Position numbers and translations under genes: made by a program
The notes under the pieces: model-generated
Databases searched by the model: none
Told to the model about the DNA's origin: nothing
The model's input: the letters and a program-made list of their open reading frames with translations, nothing else
Shown here: positions 1 to 5,902 of the stretch, piece by piece
Layout of the letters: the number at the start of each line of letters is the position of its first letter
How positions within the stretch are numbered: position 1 is the stretch's first letter
Assembly: GCA_005884745.1 (NCBI GenBank)
Contig: VAZU01000114.1
Coordinates: forward strand, 301-7,315
Length of the DNA: 7,015 nt
From: Alphaproteobacteria bacterium
GTDB taxonomy: Bacteria; Pseudomonadota; Alphaproteobacteria; Rhizobiales; Xanthobacteraceae
Reading direction: 5' to 3'

Positions 1-204
1 CCCCTTGGCGACCATGGTCGTGGCACTTACGTGCCGGTGGAGGAGCCGTCCACAGCATCAGAAGCGGACGATTTCGATGGGCGCTTTCACTACAGCGCCC
101 ACCATTCAAGGCCTGCGAAATGCGGGCCGCTTCCTCCTCGCGATCACGTTTGGCGGCAGCAAGCCGACCACAATTTCGAGTGCGGTAACTGAAGTATTGT
201 ATCG
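1..204. other. left-edge region with no recognised gene
   Basis: This lies downstream of the binding-protein gene. I recognise no protein here, although several frames are open. Plus-strand frame 1 is open from the edge to a TGA at 190-192. On the minus strand, a TTG at 208-206 overlaps the TGA stop of the binding protein and opens a frame of 69 codons to the left edge, rich in Arg, Glu and Ala (it includes AAAKRDREEEAARISQA). Complementary frames are open together, so openness alone proves little. Three symmetric elements are visible: a perfect 12-bp palindrome CGACCATGGTCG at 9-20, a small hairpin GGCAC/GTGCC at 22-35, and a stem-loop at 78-101. The region could be spacer, the start of a coupled downstream gene, or decayed sequence. 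More leftward sequence would decide. Confidence 0.3.
78..101. other. 8-bp perfect stem-loop downstream of the binding-protein gene
   Basis: TGGGCGCT at 78-85 pairs perfectly with AGCGCCCA at 94-101 around an 8-base loop. It lies about 105 bases past the stop codon of the minus-strand binding-protein gene. No run of T follows on either strand, so it is not a canonical intrinsic terminator. It could stabilise the 3' end of the transcript or have no role. Confidence 0.3.
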
Positions 205-1224
205 TCAACGAATCGGCGGCGCGATAATAATGCCGCCATCTTTCCAGAGACGGTTTATGCCTCGGTCAAGTCCAATTGGCTTGATGTTGCGTTCGTAGCT
301 CTCGCCATAATTTCCAACCTGCTCAACAATGCGGACGGCCCACTCCCGGTCCAACCCGAGCATCCCGCCAAGATCCTCTATCTTCCCGGCGAAGCGCAGC
401 ACATTAGGATTTTGGCTGGTGCTTATAGTAGCGCGCACCGTCGTCGATTGCAGGCCGAGGTCTTCCGCCTGAACCATGGCGTAGAAGCTCCAGCGTACGA
501 CGTTCGCCCACTGATCATCGCCTGCACGCACGGAGGGAGACAGCGGTTCGGTGCTGATGATCTCCGGCAAAACGATGTGCTCCTTTGGATCGGGCGCGAG
601 CGAGCGAAGCGACGCGAGTTGGGATCGATCGTTTATGATCGCATCACAGCGGCCGGCAAAATATGCTTGGGCAACGTTGTCGGCGTTCTCAAACGAGACC
701 GACTTAAATTTCATTCCGTGGCTACGGAAATAGTCGGAGAGATTCCTCTCCGTATCTGCTCCCGAGATAGCGCAGATACTTGCGCCATCGAGATCGCCAA
801 CCGATTTGATCTTTGAGTCTGCCTTCACCATGAAGGCCTGCCCGTCATAGAAATTCGTGCCAATGAAATTGACGCCGAGCTGTACGTTTCGCGTCAGTGT
901 CCAAGTGGCGTTACGGGCAAGCACATCCACGTCCCCAGACTGCAAAGCCGTGAACCGCTCTTTGGCCGAAAGGGCGACATACTTGACCTTTCCGGCATCA
1001 CCGAAGACCGCGGCCGCCACGGCTCTGCAGATGTCGACGTCGAAGCCGTGCCATTGGCCTGTGCTGTCGGGTAACGAAAAGCCTGCAAAGCTCGGGTTGA
1101 CGCCGCAGAGCAAGGTGCCGCGCGACTTGACCACATCCAGCCTGGACGACTGTGCCCAGATCCAACCCGGTTGTGAAACGAACAAGGCCGCAATTCCGGC
1201 CACGAGAACACTTCTGAACTTCAT
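205..1224 (-). CDS. amino-acid ABC transporter substrate-binding protein (family 3, AapJ-like)
   Basis: Periplasmic binding protein of the polar/general amino-acid class (339 aa, normal for AapJ-type proteins at about 340). It would capture an amino acid outside the inner membrane and deliver it to an ABC permease. Residues 1-24 form a signal peptide: Lys2/Arg4, a hydrophobic core, and likely cleavage after Ala24. The mature part opens with the usual 'Leu-x-x-Val-x-x-Arg-Gly-x-Leu-x-Cys-Gly' pattern, then the family 3 signature GFDVDICRA at 60-68, then GDVDVLARNATWTLTR at 97-112. The C-terminus (GGIIIAPPIR) is the normal family ending, so the gene is complete. The start has a good ribosome site, AGAGGG at 1233-1238, 8 bases away. 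It is last in an apparent operon, 69 bases after the PLP-enzyme gene. No permease or ATPase gene is visible beside it. The family is clear; the ligand is not, though the neighbouring enzyme suggests an amino acid or branched amine acid. Confidence 0.92.
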   Translation of the reverse strand: MKFRSVLVAGIAALFVSQPGWIWAQSSRLDVVKSRGTLLCGVNPSFAGFSLPDSTGQWHGFDVDICRAVAAAVFGDAGKVKYVALSAKERFTALQSGDVDVLARNATWTLTRNVQLGVNFIGTNFYDGQAFMVKADSKIKSVGDLDGASICAISGADTERNLSDYFRSHGMKFKSVSFENADNVAQAYFAGRCDAIINDRSQLASLRSLAPDPKEHIVLPEIISTEPLSPSVRAGDDQWANVVRWSFYAMVQAEDLGLQSTTVRATISTSQNPNVLRFAGKIEDLGGMLGLDREWAVRIVEQVGNYGESYERNIKPIGLDRGINRLWKDGGIIIAPPIR

Positions 1225-1232
1225 GACTGGTA

Positions 1233-1238
1233 CCCTCT
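1233..1238 (-). promoter_or_regulatory. ribosome binding site of the substrate-binding protein
   Basis: AGAGGG read on the minus strand, 8 bases upstream of the ATG at 1224. It sits in the 69-base gap after the PLP-enzyme gene, where I see no convincing terminator or promoter. This supports independent translation initiation on a shared message. Confidence 0.6.
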
Positions 1239-1293
1239 GTTTCGCTTGCGGGCATCGCTTTGGTCGTTGTTGGCGAATAAAAACCTGCGGAGC

Positions 1294-2652
1294 CTACTGC
1301 TTCAGCGCCGACCCTCTCGTCATGTTTCGTTTGGGAGCGACAGTTTCGAGTGCTTTGCCAACCAGATCCATTGCGGCGTCGATCTGGTCGTCGGTCGTTG
1401 TAGAAGGTGGAACAAAGCGAAGGACAGAGCCATCGCGCCGCAGCGAAAAAATCAGGCCCTGCTGGAAACAGAACTTTCCGACGGCCTTGCCTTCGTCGGT
1501 CGCCGGTTCCTTCGTCTGGCGGTCGCGCACCAACTCGATGCCCGTGAGCTGACCTCGTCCGCGAACATCGCCGATCATCTCGTAGCGTTGTTGGAATGCC
1601 TCTAGACGCAGACGCATATGAGCGCCGATTTTGCGCGCCTTTTCGGGAACGTTTTCCTTCTCGATGACATCAAGACTGGCCGTGCCGGCGGCGCAGATCA
1701 GAGGGTCATTCGCATGCGAGTGAGTGGCTGCATAGCCTTCACGAACGACCTTGTCTTCGATTGCGGCCGTGGTTGTGACCGCGCTGATGCCGACGCCTCC
1801 GCCGAAGTGCTTGGCAACTGTGACGATATCGGGAACGACGCCTTCGGCTTGAAATCCGAACATCTGGCCGAGTTTGCCAAGACCCGTTTGCTCTTCATCG
1901 ACGATCAGTAACATGTTTCGCTGATGGCACATCTCCTGCAGCGCTTTGAGCCAACCTGGCGGGGGTTCAATCACGCCGCCGGCGCTGAACAGCGGCTCGG
2001 TGATAACGGCGGCCGGACGGCCTGTCGTTTGGGCGTCGAGAAGCTCAAAGCTCGTTTTCAAGCAAGCAAATTTGCAGCTCGGGAAAGTCTGATTAAGTGG
2101 ACATCTGTAGCAATACGGAGCGACTATCGCGTATGTGCCCCCGGGAAGGTGACCATGCCCGGCGTGCCACCCCGAAAACGTCACGGCGCGTGTGGCGTCC
2201 GAAAGACCGTGGAAACTGATGTGCGGGCTGGCGATCTCGAAACCACCGGTATATTTCCGGGCAATCATCATAGCCATTTCGTTCGCGTCGGCGCCGGACT
2301 CTCCGAAGAGAGTTTTTTGCAAGGGTCGCGGCATAATCGCGCCGAGACGCGACGCCAGCTCTATTTCCTTCACATTGTAGTGGCTCGAATGCGCGTGAAG
2401 CATGGTATCGCACGCGGCTTTAATGGCAGCCGTAATGGTCGGATGATTATGCCCAAGCGCAGCGCACATCTGACCTGAATTAAAATCGAGATATTCCTTT
2501 CCTCCTACATCCCAGACAACCGATCCTGAGCCGCGCTCGAAAATCGGCCCTTCATTCGTCTTTTTGTCCATGCGGGCGCGGAAGGAAAACTGCGCGGCGT
2601 TGGCAAGGAGGTCGGCTTCTCGTGACGAATTAGCCTTGGGAGCGCTGGCCAT
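1294..2652 (-). CDS. class III PLP-dependent aminotransferase/decarboxylase, 2,2-dialkylglycine decarboxylase-like
   Basis: A cytoplasmic fold-type I PLP enzyme (452 aa). From memory of the Burkholderia 2,2-dialkylglycine decarboxylase, the alignment runs at a nearly constant offset of 9. Gln61 (in NSGQM) matches its Gln52, Asp252 and Gln255 in VDEEQTG match Asp243 and Gln246, Lys281 in VAKHFGGG is the Schiff-base lysine (272), Ser312 stands at Thr303, and Arg412 is the carboxylate-binding arginine (406). GDVRGRG at 361-367 followed by a RDRQTKEPA stretch is also shared. That family oxidatively decarboxylates dialkylglycines to ketones and then transaminates pyruvate. Differences: Phe147 replaces the pocket Trp138, Leu150 replaces Met141, and Glu254 replaces Ala245. 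A four-cysteine patch (181, 184, 193, 197) is absent from the decarboxylase. The ribosome site AAGGAC overlaps the stop codon of the upstream regulator gene. Class III membership is sure. The exact reaction (decarboxylating or plain transaminating) is inferred; many relatives are annotated only as 'aspartate aminotransferase family'. Confidence 0.9.
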   Translation of the reverse strand: MASAPKANSSREADLLANAAQFSFRARMDKKTNEGPIFERGSGSVVWDVGGKEYLDFNSGQMCAALGHNHPTITAAIKAACDTMLHAHSSHYNVKEIELASRLGAIMPRPLQKTLFGESGADANEMAMMIARKYTGGFEIASPHISFHGLSDATRAVTFSGWHAGHGHLPGGTYAIVAPYCYRCPLNQTFPSCKFACLKTSFELLDAQTTGRPAAVITEPLFSAGGVIEPPPGWLKALQEMCHQRNMLLIVDEEQTGLGKLGQMFGFQAEGVVPDIVTVAKHFGGGVGISAVTTTAAIEDKVVREGYAATHSHANDPLICAAGTASLDVIEKENVPEKARKIGAHMRLRLEAFQQRYEMIGDVRGRGQLTGIELVRDRQTKEPATDEGKAVGKFCFQQGLIFSLRRDGSVLRFVPPSTTTDDQIDAAMDLVGKALETVAPKRNMTRGSALKQ

Positions 2653-2659
2653 CAGAATG

Positions 2660-2665
2660 GTCCTT
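2660..2665 (-). promoter_or_regulatory. ribosome binding site of the PLP enzyme, overlapping the gntR stop
   Basis: AAGGAC on the minus strand, 7 bases before the ATG at 2652. Its first base is shared with the TGA stop of the regulator (2667-2665). Only 12 bases separate the two genes, so translation is probably coupled and the regulator and enzyme share one transcript. It also supports the ATG at 2652 as the start. Confidence 0.6.
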
Positions 2666-3357
2666 CAGGATTGAGATCGCGCACTTGCGGGCGAACGTTT
2701 GGTGAATGAAGCCACATGGGCTTCAAGCGCCGCCAACGCACTCAGAAGATGATTTTCAACGGCGTAGGCTGCGGCGGTCGGATCGCGGCGGCTTACCGCA
2801 TCGAAAATATTGCGATGCTCTTTAAGCGACTGCTTAATGCGGCCTGGAATGTTCCAAAGAATACTTCCCGGAAATAAATTCCAAGTCTGGTCGATGAGAT
2901 CAACGAGAATGGAATTCCCGCCTACCGCATAAAGTATGTGGCGAAATTCATGATCGGCGCGGACGGCGGATGGAATATCGCCAGTACGTGTGGCACCGCC
3001 CATGCGCTGCAGCAGTTGCTTCATCTGTCCAATTGCTTGGTCGGTGATCTTCGCTGTGCCGAGGCGCGCTGCTTCCGTTTCGAGCAGTGCCCGCACGCGG
3101 TAGATGTTGCGGAGGCGATTCAGATCGAGTTCGGCGACGCGAACAGTGCGGTGGCTCTCCTGCACGAGAACGCCACGCCCCAGAAGTTCAAGCACGGCCT
3201 CGCGGACTGGCGTCGAACCGAGGCCCAGGTCCTGCACCAGCTGTATTTGCCGAAGCGACTGACCGGAAACGTAGCGTCCGGAACTAATGGCCTCGCGGAG
3301 GGTATCAATGGCCACTTCTCGCTTAGTGCGAAAGCGCGGCCCTTGAGAATTAGCCAT
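2665..3357 (-). CDS. GntR-family transcriptional regulator, FCD (FadR) subfamily
   Basis: DNA-binding regulator of 230 aa, a normal length. The N-terminal winged helix-turn-helix spans about residues 12-75, with the hallmark 'Gly-Ser-Thr-Pro-Val-Arg-Glu-Ala-Val' at 47-55. The all-helical FCD effector domain spans about 82-210, with RVRALLETEAARL at 87-99. Usual FCD metal ligands follow an Asp-x3-His...His...His pattern. Here Asp135, His181 and His203 are present, but the first His position is Arg139, with His140 shifted by one. First gene of an apparent operon with the PLP enzyme (12-base gap) and the binding protein, so it most likely senses their substrate or product. It probably represses its own promoter, because a 22-bp palindrome lies 16-37 bases before its start over the -10 region. 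The ribosome site before the ATG is weak. Family certain; effector unknown. Confidence 0.92.
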   Translation of the reverse strand: MANSQGPRFRTKREVAIDTLREAISSGRYVSGQSLRQIQLVQDLGLGSTPVREAVLELLGRGVLVQESHRTVRVAELDLNRLRNIYRVRALLETEAARLGTAKITDQAIGQMKQLLQRMGGATRTGDIPSAVRADHEFRHILYAVGGNSILVDLIDQTWNLFPGSILWNIPGRIKQSLKEHRNIFDAVSRRDPTAAAYAVENHLLSALAALEAHVASFTKRSPASARSQS

Positions 3358-3372
3358 CTTCGCAGGTCCAAG

Positions 3373-3394
3373 TTTACATTTTATAAAATGTAAA
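3373..3394. promoter_or_regulatory. perfect 22-bp palindrome, likely operator of the GntR regulator
   Basis: The left half TTTACATTTTA at 3373-3383 is exactly reverse-complementary to the right half at 3384-3394. It starts 16 bases upstream of the gntR ATG and covers the predicted -10 box (3387-3392) and start site (about 3380). A perfect, AT-rich, dyad-symmetric site over the promoter of a GntR-type gene is what an autorepressor operator looks like. Perfect symmetry of this length is very unlikely by chance in this GC-rich sequence. That the neighbouring GntR protein binds it is inferred. Confidence 0.75.
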
Positions 3395-3404
3395 ATGTAA
3401 AATG
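3384..3404. repeat. three tandem copies of the operator heptamer TAAAATG
   Basis: TAAAATG occurs three times head to tail at 3384-3390, 3391-3397 and 3398-3404. The inverted copy CATTTTA at 3377-3383 pairs with the first copy to form the core of the palindrome. The extra two copies extend half-sites from the -10 box toward the -35 box. They could let additional regulator dimers bind, or simply be slippage products. Unit length and copy number are read directly. Confidence 0.7.
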
Positions 3405-3415
3405 ACCCGAGTCAA
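3387..3415 (-). promoter_or_regulatory. predicted sigma70-type promoter of the gntR operon
   Basis: On the minus strand, TTGACT (3415-3410) is five of six to the -35 consensus. A 17-base spacer follows, then TACATT (3392-3387), four of six to the -10 consensus. The predicted start near 3380 would give a leader of about 23 bases before the ATG at 3357. The palindrome overlaps the -10 and start site, so bound regulator should block polymerase. Predicted from sequence alone. Confidence 0.6.
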
Positions 3416-3423
3416 CCTTTTTC

Positions 3424-3439
3424 GGGCGGCGCGCCGCCC
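3424..3439. other. 16-bp GC-only palindrome between the hydroxylase and the gntR promoter
   Basis: GGGCGGCGCGCCGCCC is perfectly self-complementary and lies 30 bases past the stop codon of the minus-strand hydroxylase. As RNA it could fold into a 6-bp GC stem with a CGCG loop. On the minus strand it is followed by GAAAAAGG rather than a T-run, so it is a poor intrinsic terminator. A T-run (3418-3422) precedes it on the plus strand. It may still slow polymerase or protect the 3' end, or mark the join between the GC-poor and GC-rich halves. Confidence 0.4.
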
Positions 3440-3469
3440 ATTCGCATTGACGGGGCGGGATGCCGTCGA

Positions 3470-4684
3470 CTACGGCCCGAAATTGTCTTCGCCGAGTCCG
3501 TTGCCGCCGTAGAGCCATTCCAGCGTGTCGTACCAATCCGGCTGGGTCTTGGCGCGCAGGATCGCGTTTCGCAGCTGCGCGTGGGCGCCGTCGGGGTGGT
3601 AGACGTGCTCCCCCATGGCGCGCGACTGCAGTTGCACGCGCGTGGTGCGCAGCACCCGGCGCGCGCGATATGCCTCGAGCGCCCGCTCGAAATCGTCCGG
3701 AAAGGCCGCGACCATGTGCGCGAGACAGACCGCGTCCTCCAGCGCCATGCAGGCGCCCTGCGCCATGTATTGCAGCATCGGATGCGCGGCATCGCCGAGC
3801 AGCGCGACGCGGCCGTCCACCCACCTGTCGATCGGGTCGCGGTCGCACAGCACCCAATATTTCCAGTCCTTGCCGGTTTGAATGATCTTGCGCGCCTTCT
3901 CGTGCACGTGCGCGAAGCCCTGCATCACCTCGGGCTCCGGCACCGGCACGCCGGCGGCCGGTTCGCGCGCGTCGTTGTGGCAGGTGATGACCAGGTTGAA
4001 AACCTTCCAGCCCGAGAGCGGGTAATGCACCAGATGGCATTTCGGGCCGGCCCACAGCGTCGCCGCGTTCCAGCGCAGGTCCTGCGGCATCCGCTCGGTC
4101 GGGATGACGGAACGATAGGTGGTGTGACCGGCGACGCGCGGCGGGCCGTCGGCCACCACTTGCTTACGCACATTCGACCACAGCCCGTCGGCGCCGATCA
4201 GGCCGGCCCCTGTATGCGTCTCGCCCGAGGCGAGCCTGACCGTCACCTGCTTGCCGTCCTGCTGATAGCCGACGACCTCGCCGTCGACTTTGAGCTCGAT
4301 CTTGTCGTGGGCCCGGCACGCGCGCACGAACACGCCGTGCAGGTCGCCGCGATGCACGACCGCGTAGGGGTTCTTGAAGCGGGCGCGGAACGGCTCGCCG
4401 AGATCGATATGCATGATCTCCTGGGCGGTCAGCGCGTCCATCAGGCGCAACGCGTCGATATAAACCGCCATCGCCCGCGCGGCTTCGCCGACGCCGAGAT
4501 AGTCGAAGGCGTGGAACGCGTTCGGACCGAGCTGGATGCCGGCGCCGATCTCGCCCAAGGCCGCAGCCTTTTCGAGGACGAGGACGGAACAGCCCTTTCG
4601 CGCGAGCCCCAGCGCGGCGGCCAGTCCCCCGATGCCGCCGCCGGCGATGAGAACCCGGTTCCTACCCTCCCTGCTCGCAGGCAT
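3470..4684 (-). CDS. FAD-dependent monooxygenase, probable 3-hydroxybenzoate 6-hydroxylase
   Basis: Single-component flavoprotein aromatic hydroxylase, predicted to convert 3-hydroxybenzoate to gentisate with NADH and O2 in the cytoplasm. I chose the ATG at 4684 (404 aa, near the family's usual 400) because AGAGGA precedes it. ATGs at 4702 and 4726 are in frame but have poor ribosome sites. In this numbering the FAD-binding GGGIGG is at 15-20, Glu38 would bind the ribose, EIGAGIQLGPNA (45-56) is typical of 3-hydroxybenzoate/salicylate hydroxylases, the DG motif IGADGLWSNVR is at 163-173, and GDAAHPMLQYMAQGACMALEDA starts at 297. His217, Tyr221 and Gln305 sit at a constant offset of 4 from active-site His213, Tyr217 and Gln301 of the Rhodococcus jostii enzyme, as I recall them. 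No gentisate dioxygenase or transporter is visible. Coding sequence is clearly richer in GC than the gntR cassette. Salicylate or another hydroxybenzoate is the main alternative substrate. Confidence 0.85.
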   Translation of the reverse strand: MPASREGRNRVLIAGGGIGGLAAALGLARKGCSVLVLEKAAALGEIGAGIQLGPNAFHAFDYLGVGEAARAMAVYIDALRLMDALTAQEIMHIDLGEPFRARFKNPYAVVHRGDLHGVFVRACRAHDKIELKVDGEVVGYQQDGKQVTVRLASGETHTGAGLIGADGLWSNVRKQVVADGPPRVAGHTTYRSVIPTERMPQDLRWNAATLWAGPKCHLVHYPLSGWKVFNLVITCHNDAREPAAGVPVPEPEVMQGFAHVHEKARKIIQTGKDWKYWVLCDRDPIDRWVDGRVALLGDAAHPMLQYMAQGACMALEDAVCLAHMVAAFPDDFERALEAYRARRVLRTTRVQLQSRAMGEHVYHPDGAHAQLRNAILRAKTQPDWYDTLEWLYGGNGLGEDNFGP

Positions 4685-4687
4685 CTT

Positions 4688-4693
4688 TCCTCT
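4688..4693 (-). promoter_or_regulatory. ribosome binding site that sets the hydroxylase start
   Basis: AGAGGA on the minus strand, ending 3 bases before the ATG at 4684. The two in-frame ATGs further upstream (4702 and 4726) have nothing comparable, so this site favours the 404-residue form. Confidence 0.5.
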
Positions 4694-4899
4694 TTCAGCC
4701 ATGCTCGTCGGTCGGGCGACTGCCATGATACCGGCGCTAGCGGCCCCGGATTGGCGCCGATCAGAACCATGGCGGAATATGGGGCCGGATGCACGTTCCA
4801 GGGTGCGAGGGTGGAGATGAAATCCTTGAAAACCAGCACCCGCAGGTGGCGCAGGAAATAGCCGAGATGGGTCCCAAAACGGTCATTGGCCTTCGATCA

Positions 4900-5895
4900 T
4901 CAGGGGCCGAACCATCCGATCGATTCTCCATGAGGGCCGGTCCATGCAACGGCACGGCCGTTGATAGCCAGCAGAAAGAGACCGCGCCGCGGCGTGGGTG
5001 GCGCAGCTCTTGCGATATCGGGGAACACGCTCGGAGCCTCGTTGCTGATCCAAACTGCTCTTGATCCGCGCATTGCCTGTGCGAACTGCTCGCGATGAAT
5101 CTCCGACGCCACATAGGCCAGCACGGCCGTGTGAAAGACGACAAGCGTTGCGCACTCCGGCGCTTCAGCCATCAGAGCGGCCAGATCGGTGACCAGGTTC
5201 CCTTTCACGATCCTCGGTGGCTCGGCTTGCGCGACGGCCAACGCGGCTCGAAGCCGATGTACTCGCTCTTCTTGTCCAGGCCACACCAGCGTTTCCAACC
5301 ACGCCGTCTCCGCTGTTGCGTTCACATCGATCGGGTTCAAGTCGATCCCGGCTCGCCACGCGATTATCGGCAAAGCGCTCGGAATCGGCACCGCCCCACT
5401 GGCGCGACATTCGAACACCGGTGGCGAATGGGCGTCTTTCGTCGGAGGCTCGAGCCTGGCCATGCCGTAGTCGTAGCCGTAACGATCGGGCAAAAGGCAC
5501 AACCCTGCGGATGCGCCGACTTCCAGCAGAGCCAACGGCTGAGGCAGTCGAGCCAATAGCGGCAGCAGGACCGCGCACCTCGCCGGCTCGTTGGTCTGCG
5601 TCGTGCGAGACAGCATCAGTTCGCGGATGGACTCATGCTTTCGGCGAACGATGTCGATGAGCTGGCGCTCGCCATTGGGCACGCCAAATAGGTGGCGCAC
5701 GGCGGCGAGAAAGAGATTGGGCTGGCGCCTTTCTGCGGGCAGAGTCGCAAGAAATTCCAGCACATCGGGGGAGTCGGCAACTGCTTGGGCAAGCCTTTCG
5801 TAAATCTCTGACGAGCCCCTTGCTTCGTCCGCCGCAAATGTCGCGTAGCGGTCGGCGATTCGTTTCAGTTCGCTGATGTCGTTTGGCTTGCGCAA
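4900..5895 (-). CDS. DUF2332 family protein, TTG start
   Basis: Protein of unknown function (331 aa, usual for DUF2332). Recognised by the opening pattern RIADRYATFAADEARGSS at 12-29, the strongly conserved LLEVGASAGLCLLPDRYGY at 122-140, and the later RAGIDLNPIDV followed by WLETLVWPGQEER. The 'Glu-Val-Gly-Ala-Ser-Ala-Gly' loop resembles a nucleotide- or SAM-binding Rossmann motif, so a methyltransferase-like fold is possible, but no activity is established to my knowledge. The start is TTG at 5895. An in-frame stop lies only two codons upstream (5901-5899) and no ATG follows for about 90 codons, while the family's N-terminus begins here. AGGA directly abuts the TTG, so initiation probably depends on coupling to the DUF992 gene, whose stop is 7 bases upstream. 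The gene ends in two consecutive TGA codons (4902-4897). Confidence 0.88.
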   Translation of the reverse strand: MRKPNDISELKRIADRYATFAADEARGSSEIYERLAQAVADSPDVLEFLATLPAERRQPNLFLAAVRHLFGVPNGERQLIDIVRRKHESIRELMLSRTTQTNEPARCAVLLPLLARLPQPLALLEVGASAGLCLLPDRYGYDYGMARLEPPTKDAHSPPVFECRASGAVPIPSALPIIAWRAGIDLNPIDVNATAETAWLETLVWPGQEERVHRLRAALAVAQAEPPRIVKGNLVTDLAALMAEAPECATLVVFHTAVLAYVASEIHREQFAQAMRGSRAVWISNEAPSVFPDIARAAPPTPRRGLFLLAINGRAVAWTGPHGESIGWFGP

Positions 5896-5902
5896 ATCCT
5901 AT

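Noticed and set aside
1..204. Insertion-sequence remnant at the left edge
   Set aside because: Several frames are open, but none gives a transposase motif I recognise, and no terminal repeats or target duplications are visible.
3377..3404. CRISPR-like or microsatellite repeat
   Set aside because: The units are 7 bases with no spacers and form part of a promoter palindrome; a regulatory reading fits better.
3424..3439. GC palindrome as an intrinsic terminator of the hydroxylase gene
   Set aside because: No T-run follows it on the minus strand; GAAAAAGG follows instead. It is kept only as a palindrome.
3381..4055. Minus-strand open frame of 224 codons overlapping the hydroxylase 3' end and reaching the operator
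   Set aside because: Alternative frame inside the hydroxylase, extremely Arg/Ala/Gly/Pro rich, with no ribosome site or family likeness.
4441..4839. Minus-strand frame starting with GTG between DUF2332 and the hydroxylase, with a protein-like first part (LVFKDFISTLAPWNVHPAP)
   Set aside because: It looked like a possible extension of DUF2332, but two consecutive TGA codons (4902-4897) separate them. There is no ribosome site at the GTG, and most of the frame overlaps the hydroxylase start out of frame.
3581..4861. Long plus-strand open frame of 426 codons opposite the hydroxylase
   Set aside because: It is an antisense shadow of high-GC coding sequence. Its translation is rich in His, Arg, Ala and Val without recognisable motifs, while the minus-strand frame has full FAD-hydroxylase motifs.
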